From Linanthus parryae (taxonomy: Eukaryota; Streptophyta; Magnoliopsida; Ericales; Polemoniaceae), in assembly GCA_023055425.1 (NCBI GenBank), contig JALGPY010000010.1, forward strand, positions 55,775,665 to 55,839,664: DNA of 64,000 nt, written 5' to 3'. Below the pieces are notes generated by a model. It did no database searches. It was not told the DNA's origin and worked only from the letters and a program-made list of their open reading frames with translations. The first letter of the stretch is position 1; the number at the start of each line of letters is the position of its first letter. A program made the position numbers and the translations under genes. This document shows, in pieces, positions 44,632 through 56,599 of the stretch.

Positions 44632-44733
44632 AATAGTAATGGTCAACAAAGGACCTCCTTAATGGTCAACAAAGGACCTCCCAATAGTAATGGTCAACAA
44701 AGGACCTCCTTATTGGTCAACAAAGGACCTCCC
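44632..44733. repeat. 51-bp tandem repeat inside the solo LTR
   Basis: Two tandem units, each holding two copies of GGTCAACAAAGGACCTCC. A further diverged copy lies near 44838-44860. Confidence 0.8.
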
Positions 44734-46489
44734 AACTGCCAGACTAGACCTTAAGTGTTGCAACACCCCCTTAAGAAGCAAAAGGCCAGAAGGGTGAGTA
44801 CTAGCTGGGACTCCAGCCAACAAGGCGAAGAGCCATGGCCAACAAAAGGACCTCCCAAATAGTAACAGAGTCCGGTACGTGCGATTCCACTTTATGTTAT
44901 TAACGTGTTATTATTATCATATGACAGTTCCAAAGCAACCATTTCGAAACGTAACCTATAGCAAGTAAAACATGTGTATCACAAAATACATTTTGAGACG
45001 TATAATAAAATCTTGTTATGACACGAAGGAAGCTAAGCTAGCTAGGCTAAGCATGTAAAACTCACCTGATGTTGACTCAGCAGTCAGTACGCAGGATGGT
45101 CAACAAAGCCTATGTCCACAAATCCGTCACCTACAATTTATCAATCATCTAGTCACGAGGCCGGTAATTCTAAACGAATAAATGCACAAATCCTATTTGA
45201 GTGCTCGGCTAGGACGAAAAGTCAAATCCAACCCTCACGATCCCCATTTGGAGATGACATACTTAGTTAATTAAATATCGACTTAACTTATTTATTAATA
45301 ACAGATTTCTAATCATTTATAATTTAAAATAAAAGATGTTACTAAATAATTAAACAATAATTTAAAATATTAATAAGACATTATTTTCCGACTATTTAAT
45401 AAAAAGTACTACTAATGAAATCCATTAAACAACTTAGAAGCGCTTTTTTTAGTTTATGAAATCATTTCTTAAATTCTCTAATTTACAACTAGCAATATTT
45501 AATTTTAGCAAGTTCATTTATCGGAAAGGAGATTGTAATTATTTGAAACTCTCTATTTGTTTAAATAAAAATTAAAGTGACATTTATAATGAAAACATTA
45601 TCTTTATTAATTATATACTCATATATACAAAACAGTTCTTCTTTTGTTAACTTATTTTTCAAGAGAAAGTGTTATAACTCTAATTATAACTAATTTATAA
45701 TTTATATTGATTTACTTATTACTTTTATTACAATCATATATATACATATATACACAAAGTGTAATTTTTGTTAACTTATTATCTATTTTACAATAAAGCG
45801 GCTATAATACTTAGTTATACCAAATTTCTAATTTATAGAAACTTAACCTTTTATTTTTCTTTGAAAACATATTTATTTCATTAATTTATTTAGGGTACTT
45901 AATTATTTAACAAATAACAATATACATTATATAAACTAAAATGTTATTATGTATATATATAAATGCAGTTTAGGGAAATAAGAGGGGCTCCCCTAATTTT
46001 CTTAGAATTACAACTACTTCAAATAGTAAGTTTCAGATTCAACATTTCACACCTTCAAAGTTTCTGAAAATAACAAAACCACCCCCCATTCATCATCTTC
46101 CTCATGAATCAACACCCAAATCACCAATCCGATTGTTCTTTGTTACCCATACAGATTTGAAGTTACCAAACTCTAATTCAGGTCGAAACAAGTAGATTAG
46201 TACCAAGAATCGATCAAATTGATTACCGAATGACCGTGAAATCGATCGCCGAAGTTTCGCCGGAAAATTGCCGGAAACGATGGTGCTCCGGCGACTAGGG
46301 TGGCTGTTTCTGGCTACCTCGAGTCCGGTCGAGCTCTTAGGGTGGTGGGGGACCTTCTGCAAGTGGAGGAGAGTGATGGAGGAGGCGTTGCTTGTCGGGT
46401 CGGGTCACGGGTCAGTGGCTTCGGCGTTGCTTCGACCACTGTTGCCGTCGCCGCTGCTGGTGCTCCTGTTGCCGTCTTGGTCGCAGAGA

Positions 46490-46639
46490 ACAGAGGGGAG
46501 AGATAGAGAAGAAGGCTGAGAGAGAGGGAGAGGGGAGGCAATCGGTGGTCGTTGCGTGGGTCTCGTCAGTCGGGGAGGGCAGCGGCTTCACCGCCGCCGC
46601 TGCTTCTGCTTCTCTTCGTCGGGCAGAACAGAGGAGAGG

Positions 46640-46675
<36 letters not shown>

Positions 46676-47360
46676 TGGAGGGAGAGACGGTGGTTGTGGC
46701 GGCTGGTGGTGATGGGGGTGTCGCCGGTGATGGTGGTGGCTGGTGGTGGGCTGCCTTTTGCAGCTTCTGCCGCTGCTGCTGTTGTTGTTGTTGTTTTTTC
46801 TGGGCAGAGAGGAGGGAAGGTAGGGAGAGACAGAGAGCAGGGGTGGTGGTGAGGTGGTTATTGTGTTGGGAGTGATGGAGGTCTCGGGTGGGGTTCTGCC
46901 GAAGAAAGAAGAGATGGAGAAGAAATAAATAGAGGGGAAGAGGGAAGAGAGAGAGGGTGACGGAAGAGTGAGGGGGAGAGAAAAGAGATGGGTATTTGTT
47001 TTTGTGAGGGTGAAGGTTTTGTGAGTGTGTGGGTGTGTTGTGAGGGAGGAGGAGAGAGAGAGAGAGATGTTTGTGAGAGTAGAGAAAAAAATTTAATAAG
47101 GGTGTGTGTGTTTGTGTTCCGTGAGAGAAGAGAAAAACAAGAGGAGAGAGAGAGATAGTGACGGGGTGAGAGAGAGAGAGAGAAAAGAGGGGGGAGTTTG
47201 TGTGTTGTGTTGGGGAACCTAATGTGTATGATGAAGGTGAAGAAGAATGAGATTAAGTAGAGAAGGATGAGAAGAAGATGAATAAAAAAAACATATGTGT
47301 TGGGTGATGTGGGGAAAATTCACCAGATGGTGAGTGTTGGAGAGAGAGAGATGTTTTATT
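46490..47360. repeat. AG-rich low-complexity tract
   Basis: Long purine-rich stretch with several (GA)n runs, the longest near 46643-46672. Overlapping open frames here in several registers are products of the composition. Confidence 0.8.
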
Positions 47361-47534
47361 ATTAAATTCACTTTTATCATTTTACCCATTAGGTTTTAGA
47401 ACTTCTTAGAAATTCAACCACAACCCCCCCATATTAGCTAGTTTATATACTACCGAAACTACAAATACCTCCCCGTTTGACTAAACTTAACAAAATTTAA
47501 GCAATTATGCCTATAATGACAACCGGGTATTACA

Positions 47535-49016
47535 CGTTCATATGAGTGAACGTGGAATGCCGAAGCTTTACATGAAAGACTATCTCACTGGGCACACGCC
47601 CAAGATCCCAGGGTTTTGTGAAGACTGCGTGTACGGGAAGCTATAACGTAGCAAGTTCCCAAAGGTGGTTCATAGAAAAGAAAGGCACTTCTGACTATAC
47701 TCATTCGGATTGTTGGGTCCATATCGAGTTGAGGTGAATGGCGGTTACATGTATTTTCTGAACATCATTGATGACTACTCAAGGATGACTTGAAGATCGT
47801 GATGAAGCAAAAAAGTAAAGCCTTCGGGAAATTCAAGGTGTGGAAAACTCTGGTAGAGAACCAAGTGGGAAAGAAAGTGAAAAGGCTGCGCATGGATAAT
47901 TGCTTGTAGTTGTGTTCATCATAGTTTGATGAATTCTGCAAGGATTAGGGAGTTTCTCGCCATCACACCATTAGGCACACACCACAACAGAATGGTGTTG
48001 CCAATAGAATGAATCAGAATCTTTTCTGAAATGCAAGGTGTATGCTTATGAATGAAGGTCTTACTATAGGTTTCTAGGGAGAGGTAGTTTCTATGGCTTG
48101 TTATCTCCTAAATCGGAGCTCACAAACAGGCATAGAATGCAAGATTCTGATGGAGGTATGGTTCATAAATGCAGCATATTAATCGAATATGAGGGTCTTT
48201 TGTTGCGTTGTCTATTATCATGTGGATGATGGTAAGGGAGTTTTCATGGTCTATCGGACAAGTGTGAAGGGATATAATATTTGGGCGGACAAAAAGATTA
48301 TACTAACCATAAGTGTAGTCTTCGATGAGAGTTCAACGCTAAAATTAAGTTCCAGGGAGATCGAGGCTGGAGATGCACAGAAGAAGGCGGAGGCGTGTTT
48401 AGGTCCTAATGATCAAAAGGAACTTTAATTTCCACAACCACTACCGAAATCAGAAGAGGAAGAAGAAGAAGAGTGTGATGAGGATGTCGCTACCAGAGGG
48501 ACCTTTACATTAGCGTTTTACTGAACATAGATCAAGAATATTTATAAAAACTTCAGCAGGATAGAAGGACGAAGTATGGTATGCTATGCATTACAAGCAA
48601 TTGAAGAGGTGGATGATGATTCGCCAACCTATAAGGCTGCGATTTCTAGTTCTAATTCAAAACAATGTATTGTCGCAATGGCAGAAGAGATGGAGTCTCT
48701 CAGTAAGAAATCGACTTGGGAGCTTGTAAAATTGCGAGCGAGAAAGAAGATAATCACTTGCAAATGGGTTTTTAGAAGAAAGGAATGAACTGCAGCTCGA
48801 GAGGGCATCGAGTATAAGGCTATGTTGGTTGCAAGAGGGTTCACTCAAAAAAAGGTGTTAACTACAATGATATATTCTCACCAGTGGCCATACATACTTC
48901 AACCAGGGTTTAGGGTGCTACTAACGCTGGTTGCACATTATGACTTAAACTTGATCAGCTAGATGTGAAAGCAACTTTCCTACACGAAGAGTTGGAAGAG
49001 GAAATATATATGAGCC
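47535..49016 (+). pseudogene. F2 integrase and start of RT, broken
   Basis: Resumes F2 after the insertion. HMSERGMPKLY opens the pre-integrase region. Integrase traces follow: NIIDDYSR near 47767, VENQVGKKVKRLRMDN near 47850, and HTPQQNGVANR near 47976 with the catalytic Glu replaced by Asn. From 48576 an RT start is seen: SKQCIVAMAEEMESLSKKSTWELV and a CKWVFRRKE segment, then out of frame to EEEIYMS at 49005. Many stops and shifts. A second insertion cuts RT at 49016. Confidence 0.85.
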
Positions 49017-49136
49017 TGATAACTCTGCATTAGAGTTATGTTTCTTACACGTTTAATACCGTTTTGCGTGTTTCTCGGGTTGATTGTGTTAGTTATACAC
49101 TATGAAAGTGGTGAAAACCTAGAAGTTTGGCTTTGA
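49017..49136 (+). repeat. Truncated 5' LTR
   Basis: Aligns with 50954-51076 with scattered differences and stops abruptly after GGCTTTGA. Confidence 0.85.
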
Positions 49137-50953
49137 AAGTTTGGTTACCTATCCTAGTCGGTTTAGGTAACCGGGTCGGGCCGTCAACCTTAAATTACAA
49201 GTGCTGCTTGGGAGGCAACCCAATGGAGAGTCGTGTTTTTTTTCTTTTAGTTCACCAAATCTGATTTTGAGGGGTGATAGAGAGTTTCTTTAATTCTTCC
49301 AATAAGATTGCAGGGACACGGGTACAGAAGACACTGCGGGTTCCCCTTCTTGATGCGTGTGATAGAGAATGATGAATAGGCGCATTAGAATCCGGGCGCG
49401 GGGTGAGACTTTTTTAGAAACTGTCAACGGTCCATGGGACCCCTTCTTTTTGCAGTTTTGCGGATACGGTACCCATGTAGGTCCGGGCTCCCAAAGTACC
49501 TCTAACTCTCTCTCATTTTTACGTTTTGAGCTTAATTGCGTAGATCCAATGCCTACACATTTAAGCTATGAGTCCTCTTATTATATTTCTAAATTCGTTG
49601 AGGACAATGAAACGCTTAAGTGTGGGGTTGGGGGGGGGGGGTTGTGTACATGTTTGCTAGCCATGTCAGTTATGCATCTCCTTGCTACATTTAGTTGTAT
49701 AGTACTGTGTAGTAACATGTGGTCAATGTAGAGTGTTTTAATATATTGTCGTATTGTGATAGTTTTAAAATTTCTGCATTGTTTTATACTTTTACATTAT
49801 TGAGCCCACCTACTTAAAAGTTGTTGTTAGTCGAGTTGTCCAAGCATGTAGAGTTTAGGAAAATATGAGAAAACTGAAAAAAACGAAAAGTGAAAATCCA
49901 TAAAAAATTTAAAATTTTGAGTTGGGCAATTTATCAGAGAGAGTTAAATGAACGAGTCTCAATGAATAGGAGGGACCGTAGTAGGGAAAACCTTAATTTT
50001 TAGTATTCTGCGCACCGGTATCACGAAAGGAAGTCCCAGGTATTCGGGGAAAAAGTGGAAAGTAGACGAGGGCATACCTTTAGTTCTATAGTGTCTTAGG
50101 AGGATTTGGTCTTTGGGGGAGTTGAATAGTCTGTTTTAAATGGAAACTTGTGGCCTCATGAAATCTGGGTGGACCTTCATGTTGAGTTGGTTCCATATGG
50201 TACACTGTCCTAGCCTAAGTGAAGTTAGGGAGTGTACACCACCATCCCTTACAGAGGTTTCAAGAGTTTACCGAAAAAGCCCACACTTAGTTGCTCTAAA
50301 TGCACGGTTGAAATAAAAAAGAGAGAATGCAAAATAAAAGAAATCAAAATATTTTCTTAGATTAGATACGATCAACAACCTAATGTGCCCCCGTTCGCGT
50401 GGGGAATTTGGATTCACACCAATTATAAAGTCTAAGGAAAATTAATCAAGCGTATTATACAGATTTGTGTCTCCCGTCACTGGGAAAACTTTCATTCAAC
50501 ACAAAAACACCTAAGAGGGTCTGAAAACCTCATATGACTTGGCGACGAAAGACTACCATAGGCTAAGGATGCCTAGACCCTCTGAGCTAAAGGACGTGCC
50601 CTGATCTTGGTTGATATAGGTAAATGTTTGGGGACCCCTTAGTGAGCTTGTGCATAGGGTTATCGTATTTTCAATTCCTTGTTGTATGAATTGCAAAAGA
50701 TACTTTTAGAGCTTGATGATTCTAGTTAGTGATAGTGAGATTGCCGATCTCTCAAGAAAAAGAAAAGAAAATATGTTGTTTCAATTCTTGGATTTTTAAA
50801 TATCGGGTTGCATTGTATATTTATGTAGTTTGCATTGTGTGTGTGTTTTGTTTTTGTTACGTGGCTAGTGAAGTTGAATGCAATTCGGTGGATTAAGACG
50901 TAGTGTGAGAATTGATTTTGCTCTGGACACGCAAAAAGATAGTGTGGGGGATT

Positions 50954-52709
50954 TGATAACTCTGCATTAGATTTATATTTCTTACACGTTTAATACCGTT
51001 ATGTGTGATTCCCGGGTTGATTATGTTAGTTATAACTTATGAAAGAGGTGAAAACGTAGAAGTTTGGCTTTGACCACTTAATTGTAAATCCGGGTGTTTT
51101 CGTACTATTTTGAGCTATTTTATTGTCATATATGATGCCGGTGTGTGCTCATGTTGTGAGTTGCAGGTATCGGAGGCTCGGGAGAAGATCGGATAGCGGA
51201 AACAAGCTTCGGAAATGGAGGAGCGTGAAGAAATGCCAAAGAAAGAGAGGAGAAGAAGTTGCATACGAAACTGAGAAAAGAGAGGTTGTTTCCAATTCCC
51301 AAGAATTGGACTGTAACTCCCTGGAACTAGAAGAATATGGAGCTGCACGGATGCAAGTCAAAAGTAATTCGTGGGAACTGGACTGTAATTCGTGGGAATT
51401 GGAAAGGAATTGAAGAATGCAGATTTGTGTGGATTGTAACTCATGGGAATTGGACTGTAATTTGCACGAATTGATGTAATTTGCAGGCACTGAAATTGCA
51501 GCGTGCTAGAGTTTAAGTAAGTCGCACGAATTGGATTCCAATTCGCACACATTGGAAGCAGAATTGGAAAGGAATGTTTTGGGGCCAGAAAGCAACTTTC
51601 AAGAAGTAATGACGGGAAATCACTTGAGGGAGGTCAAAAACGACCGAGAGAGGAGGAAATGCATATTGACACGTTCGGAGAAAGAGGAGGCCAAAAAGGA
51701 GAAGACAGGGAAGACCCGAAGACACCATTGGAGATCTCTAGGGTTTGATCTAGTTCTTTTTTCTTTTCTCAATCATTCTATGGCAAATCTTGTGAGTTTT
51801 GCTAGCTTGATTTCAATTAGCTGAACTTTTGATAGGCTTCTATGGAGAGCCTAGGGTTAGACGATGTAGTTTTTCGGGTTTAGACTTGTCTCATGCTTTC
51901 GATTTATTTCTACCAATTGAATGATAGTTTTGTGAACTTATTATTGAATCTTTTCTATTGGCACGACTTGATTAGAATTTAATACTCATGAAACTAGGTT
52001 TATTCATAGAGTAAATCTTGCTTAATGTTAATTTCATTCTTTTTAATTGTTCATATGCTGCGCTTAAAACTTAGTAGGAATGGAGTCATGACCCGAAACT
52101 ACTATTTGGCTAGTGAGTGCGCGACAGTGACTCTAACCAGCCTTTTTGAAATGTGAACAACAATCCCCAATCACTGAGATCGAGAGGATACGTGTTAGGA
52201 TTGACCTTAGTGGGTAGATTCGGTAGGATAGTTCAGTTGTTCCGTGAAACAGTGGAACGACAGGGCCCGTTATCATACCAGTAGATGACCAGCTAGAACG
52301 GACCAGTAGACAACATGAGACCGACAGGAGATTGTAGTTCACCGAGACATAAAATGACATGTGACCGACATGAGATTGTTGTAGCCCATTACCCGACTTA
52401 ATTAGAATAGTATTAACGTATTACATAGCTGAAGAGGAGATCATCTACAGCCCTAGGTGATCTAGAGATCGCCTAGTTTCTCCATATTTTTTCTTTAGAA
52501 AAAATACAAAAATATTAGTTAGTTGTTATTTCAAATTTTCAGTCACTTGTTTGTGGTTGACGAACTAGTTATTCGCTCAATTTTCCTCCTTTTATCGTAC
52601 TCTAAGCCAATACCTGATTAAATAGTCTTGAGCTTGTCCTCGTGGGATCGATAACTCGGGGTTGAAATATCACCCGATATTACTTGATCGTGCACACGCG
52701 CATACACTA
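50954..52709 (+). repeat. Full 3' LTR of the Athila/Tat-like element
   Basis: Begins TGATAACTCTGC directly after the polypurine tract and ends GCATACACTA at the junction with F2. Length 1756 bp. No coding content is recognised. Confidence 0.75.
51290..51560. repeat. Degenerate GGGAATTGGACTGTAA repeats
   Basis: At least six variants of the word AATTCGTGGGAATTGGACTG occur within 270 bases of the 3' LTR, some inverted (CCAATTCGCAC). Spacing is irregular, about 30-40 bp. Confidence 0.65.
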
Positions 52710-53059
52710 GGGCCAACTAGAAGGATTCCAACTTCCTGGAAAAGACGACTATGTGTTCTAGCTGAAAAGATCTCTATATGAACTTAAGCAGTGTCCTAGG
52801 AATTGGTGCAAGAGGTTTGACAACTTCATGTTGAAGATTGGTTACCAAAAGTGCGAGTATGATTTTTTTTTGTATAGTAATGTGTGCAAAGTGAGTCACG
52901 TATTTACCTAGTTTTTTGTGTAGATGATATTCTAATTTCAACTGAGAGTATGGAGGACATTCAAAATTTAAGGAGGTCTCTCAGCATAGAATTTGAGTTG
53001 AAGGATCTTGGTGTTGCTCGGAAGATTCTAGGATTTAAGGTCTATATAGACAAGAAGAA

Positions 53060-53106
<47 letters not shown>

Positions 53107-54063
53107 AGAAGAAGAAGAAGAAGAAGAAGAAGAAGCAGAAGAAGAAGAAGAAGAAGAAGAAGAAGAAGAAGAAGAAGAAGAAGAAGAAGCATTTCTTATA
53201 ATATCAGAATACATCAAGAAGATCTTAATCATATTTAGGATGTTATCAGCTAAAGCCATAGATACTCCTACGGCAACTAACACCAAGCTAGGAATGTACA
53301 CCATTGTGACCGATGAGGAGAAGGAGTACACGTCCAATGTTTCATTTGCTAGAGGTGTTGGAAACTTGATGGGTGCGATGGTCTACACTCGACCCGACAT
53401 AGCGTTCGCTGTTAGCGAGGTGAGTCGTTTTATGGTTTAACCAAGCAAGGATCACAGGAAGATAGTGAAGCGCATATTCAGGTACCTTAAGGGTGCTCCA
53501 GAAATTGGCCTATTTTATGGGCCAATGAGAATATTGGTTCCTGTTATCGGATTAAGACTATGCAGGTGATGTTAACAGTAAAAAAGATCAGTGACGGTTT
53601 ATGTGTTCACTCTGGGAGGTTCTGTTGTGAGCTGTAATTCTTCGCTACATCCAACCTTGACTTGTTTCTACCACGGATACGGAGTACATGTATTTGAGTA
53701 CATGGATTTGAAAGAAGCAGCAAATGAGGCAATATTACATAGAGGAATGGTGAATGATCTAGAATTACTTCAGGATCAAGCGATCATCTACTTTGATAGC
53801 TTGAGTGCGATATGGTTGAATAAGGACCAGTTCATCATGAAAAATCAAAGCACATCGATGTGAGGTATCATTTTCTAATAAATGAGATAAGGATGAAGTT
53901 AAAGATGGTGGGTAAAGCTGAAATCCATGCAAATATGTTCATGAAGCCAGTTACGGATAGCAAGTTCCAAGATTTTTTGAAATTACTCAACATTTTGATC
54001 CAATGAGGCCTTTTGGGAGAATTAGTTAAATGACGAGCCAATGGGAAGTCTTGGCTCACACGA
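52710..54063 (+). pseudogene. F2 RT end and RNase H, broken
   Basis: The RT resumes with QLEGFQLPGK and LYELKQCPRNW. VFCVDDILISTES near 52908-52950 is the catalytic box (CVDD in place of YVDD), followed by a FELKDLGVARKILGF segment. Then an (AAG)n microsatellite takes the place of a Lys-rich turn. The end of RT reads YTRPDIAFAVSEVSRFM near 53385-53436. RNase H at 53591-53863 shows YVFTLGGSVVS, DLKEAANEAILHRGMVNDL and FDSLSAIWLNKDQ, with the first catalytic positions eroded. Closing residues near 53865-53990 are still traceable in another frame. Confidence 0.85.
53050..53188. repeat. (AAG)n microsatellite within F2 RT
   Basis: About 140 bp of AAG repeats with two or three single-base interruptions. 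They lie exactly where a short Lys-coding stretch (DKKK) follows GFKVYI. The opposite strand reads as poly-serine. Confidence 0.95.
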
Positions 54064-54427
54064 AAGTTGACGGCTAAATTATGAGGCGATTAGAAGCTAA
54101 CCAAACCAGTGACGCTATAAATGGTTGCAGAAGCCGCTTGTGAGCTACGACTGAGAGAGGCGTTGAAACGAATTCATAAGCCGAGTTGTGGATATACGTT
54201 CTGAGTGAGAGCCATATGAAATCCGGACTCGCGGAGCCAACGTGATACGAATTGGTATCCCCGCAACGAAATGTTTCCGAGACATGAGGACAGCATTAGG
54301 CGTCAACCGAAGTATCACGACAATTCCATCAATTATTAGAAGTTTATTGTGATCGTTAATGTATTAGTTAATTTATTTATTGGTAAGGGGTTAGTGATAT
54401 TTAGTTAAGTTAGGATGAGGTACCTTT
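54064..54427. other. Gene-free sequence 3' of F2 pol
   Basis: Probably F2 3' untranslated DNA or part of its 3' LTR, but no match to 42211-42755 was seen. It ends at element C. CCTTT (54423-54427) is one half of C's expected target duplication. Confidence 0.45.
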
Positions 54428-55845
54428 TGTAGGGTTTTGTAACGGATTATGCAGCGGAAATAAACAATAAAATATATGCACAAGACCCACCAAGGATCAC
54501 ATGAAGAGAATTCATAACGATAGTGAATGATTAATAACAAGTACCTTGTGGGTCTCCTGTGATGACTTCAAACACAAATAATGTTGTGTCTCTATGGTTG
54601 ATCCACGCCTAGGATTAATATCTAGATCTTCCAAATCCTTTGTGCTAGCTAGGAACGATGGAAGAGGAAGAATAAATCACGCAACGGAGACCAAAGAGGA
54701 GATTCGGCCTCCTCTCTTTGGCCGACTGGTAGGGCGCGGACCAAGGGGTTTGGTTCGGCCTCCTTGTGTCTTGCTCTCTCTCCTCGCTTTCTCTCATAAT
54801 CAAGTAATGTTATGAGCATTAAGTTGTAGGAAGGAAGCTAGGAGCATCATTTATATATCCCAACAACTCCTTGTTTACTACATAAAGGCCCTCTCCTAAT
54901 CCTACTCAAGTTCAGATTAGTCCCTCTTGCATATTAGTCCTACTAAGTTAGCTAGTTGTTGAACTTTGATCCTTCTAATTAATTAATCATATTAATTAAT
55001 TCCCACGTCTAGTTCAATCCATATGGCGTGTGACCCCATAGGTTTCTACTTAGTTGGTAGTAACTATTTACTAACATGGAGCGGTGTCTTGCAACACATC
55101 CATTCCACCCAACTAATAGAAATATTCATCCGACAAACGTTGTGAAAGTATTGTCTAATCCCTTTGTCTCTATATCCGGATTAGACACGAGACATACAAT
55201 TCACACTCATATATCAAATCCATCGTTTCTTGATCCTGGGAATAGCCTTATCCGTGCAGATAACATCAATACCCAGAATTGATTTATCTGATTCTGGCCA
55301 GACATTCCATAAGCACTATCCCTCGAGTGGCCACGGATATTTTCTCCCGTTATGTGGGAGGGACAAATTCTATCTACATCACTACGATCTCTAAACTTTC
55401 TTCATATTGTGTCCGATACGTGCCTTTATGGCTACCCAATCATGGTGTAGCGTTTGACGCTACCAAAATACAATACTCCACAAGTAGATGATCTAGTGAC
55501 TTCAAGTCTAAGGATGACAATACCGTTATAACTACGAGAAGCACTTGTGACTTTACATAACATGTACGTAGCCTTCTCGGAGATGGGTCAATCCAGTATG
55601 ACATTACCCCTAATGCATACCCATGTGTTGGATCGTGATATCTCCATTCAATCCAACCCCATACCAGTCTATATATGATTGTCCTGTTAATCAGTATAAT
55701 GGAATTTGGATATTTAAGATAAACAACACAATTGTAAATCTAAGAACTTCATTATATTAAATATCTCCATAAATAATACAATGAATATTCTAGCCATTTA
55801 TTGTTCATACTAAACTAAATTGCCTCTAGGGTATCTATTCCAACA
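54428..55845 (-). repeat. Element C 3' LTR
   Basis: 1418 bp. On the minus strand it begins TGTTGGAATAGATACCC and ends AAAACCCTACA. A TATA-like GATATATAAATG on the minus strand lies at about 54849-54860, in the same context (GAGTTGTTGG upstream) as B's TATA box. Confidence 0.92.
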
Positions 55846-55856
55846 GTCTCCCACTT
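55846..55856 (-). other. Element C polypurine tract
   Basis: AAGTGGGAGAC on the minus strand, identical to that of element B. Confidence 0.8.
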
Positions 55857-56053
55857 GCACTAGAGCCAATCTGGTGCATCTCGTATGCCAATGCTCCTAG
55901 TGTGCCCATTATTCTTGCGCTGAACAAGCGGCTTGTAAGTGGATCTGACAGATTCTCATCTGTAGGAATCTTGCATATCCAAACATCTCCTCTATCGATA
56001 ATATCTCCAATAAGATGAAACTTCCTGAGTACGTGCTTGGATTTCTGGTGTGA

Positions 56054-56599
56054 TCAGGTTTCCTTTGATTGTGCGATCGCTGCAGTGTTGTCACAATACA
56101 ACTCTATTGGATCCACAATGCTAGGAACCACACCAAGCTCAGTGATGAACTTCCTAATCCAAACAGCCTCCTTTGCTGCGCCATTTGTAGCAATGTACTC
56201 AACCTCAGTTGTAGATCCAGCCACCATCTCTTGCATGGAACTCTTCCAGATCACCGATGCTCCATTCAGGCAAAACACAAATTCCGGCTGTGATCTGAAA
56301 TCAGTTCAGTTGGTTTTGAAGCTTGCATCCGTGTAACCCCTTACACACAACTCTTCTTCACCTCCATATATCAAGAACGCATCCTTAGTTCTTATCGAGT
56401 ACTTTAGGATGTTCTTGACTATAATCAAGTGACTCTCACCTGGATTGGACTGATACCTGCTTGTCATACTCAACGCGTATGACACATCTGGTCTAGTAAA
56501 TAACATGGCGTACATGATGGATCCTATGGCCAAGGCATAGAAAACCCTACTCATGCGTTTCTTCTCAATCTCATTTGAAGGACAATCACTCTTCGAAAG
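56054..56599 (-). pseudogene. Element C RNase H
   Basis: Two minus-strand frames in the same register, with damage between. 56554-56306 reads the RT/RNase H link (MYAMLFTRPDVSYALSMTSRYQ) and GYTDASF, the first catalytic Asp strand. 56278-56054 reads VIWKSSMQEMVAGSTTEVEYIA (catalytic Glu) and ELYCDNTAAIAQ (second Asp). It is separated from RT by a stop region near 56600. Close to complete, but not in one frame. Confidence 0.88.

Larger units (their letters stand above)
44034..47534. mobile_element. Probable Ty3-type solo LTR (3.5 kb)
   Basis: The insert begins TGTAACACCCCC and ends GGGTATTACA, the terminal pattern of many plant Ty3/chromovirus-type LTRs. It cleanly interrupts F2: the words either side (CATATGAGACTC and TTCATATGAGTGAA) are contiguous in F1 near 22327-22350. 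No pol sequence, primer site or second LTR is found inside, so a solo LTR left by recombination is the simplest reading. No clear 5-bp target duplication is visible. The interior is AT-rich on the left (45280-45960) and strongly AG-rich on the right (46490-47360). Confidence 0.65.
49017..52709 (+). mobile_element. Internally deleted Athila/Tat-like LTR element
   Basis: The insert splits F2's RT: the words ATATGAGCC and CCAACTAGAAGG on either side join in sense. Flanking 5-mers are GAGCC (49012-49016) and GGGCC (52710-52714), a target duplication with one mismatch. The element starts TGATAACTCTGCATTAG, and the same start recurs at 50954 after a polypurine tract (AGTGTGGGGGATT). The 5' LTR is only 120 bp and the 3' LTR 1756 bp. 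Between them lies 3' untranslated-like DNA that includes GAGGACAATGAAACGCTTAA and GTGTGGGG at 49599-49625, a phrase common near the 3' end of Athila/Tat-type elements. Gag and pol are gone. Confidence 0.75.

Noticed and set aside
44632..44733. Regular repeats with spacers, as in a CRISPR array
   Set aside because: Plant DNA, tandem 51-bp units without unique spacers, inside an LTR.
46268..46875. Four overlapping frames of about 70-107 residues
   Set aside because: Purine-rich composition inside the probable solo LTR keeps several registers open. Compositions are biased and match no family.
53035..53337. Poly-serine frame on the minus strand (and poly-lysine frame at 40874-41116)
   Set aside because: Both are translations of triplet microsatellites.
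54590..55500. Short plus-strand frames at 54594, 55076 and 55279
   Set aside because: They lie antisense within element C 3' LTR and have no known domain.
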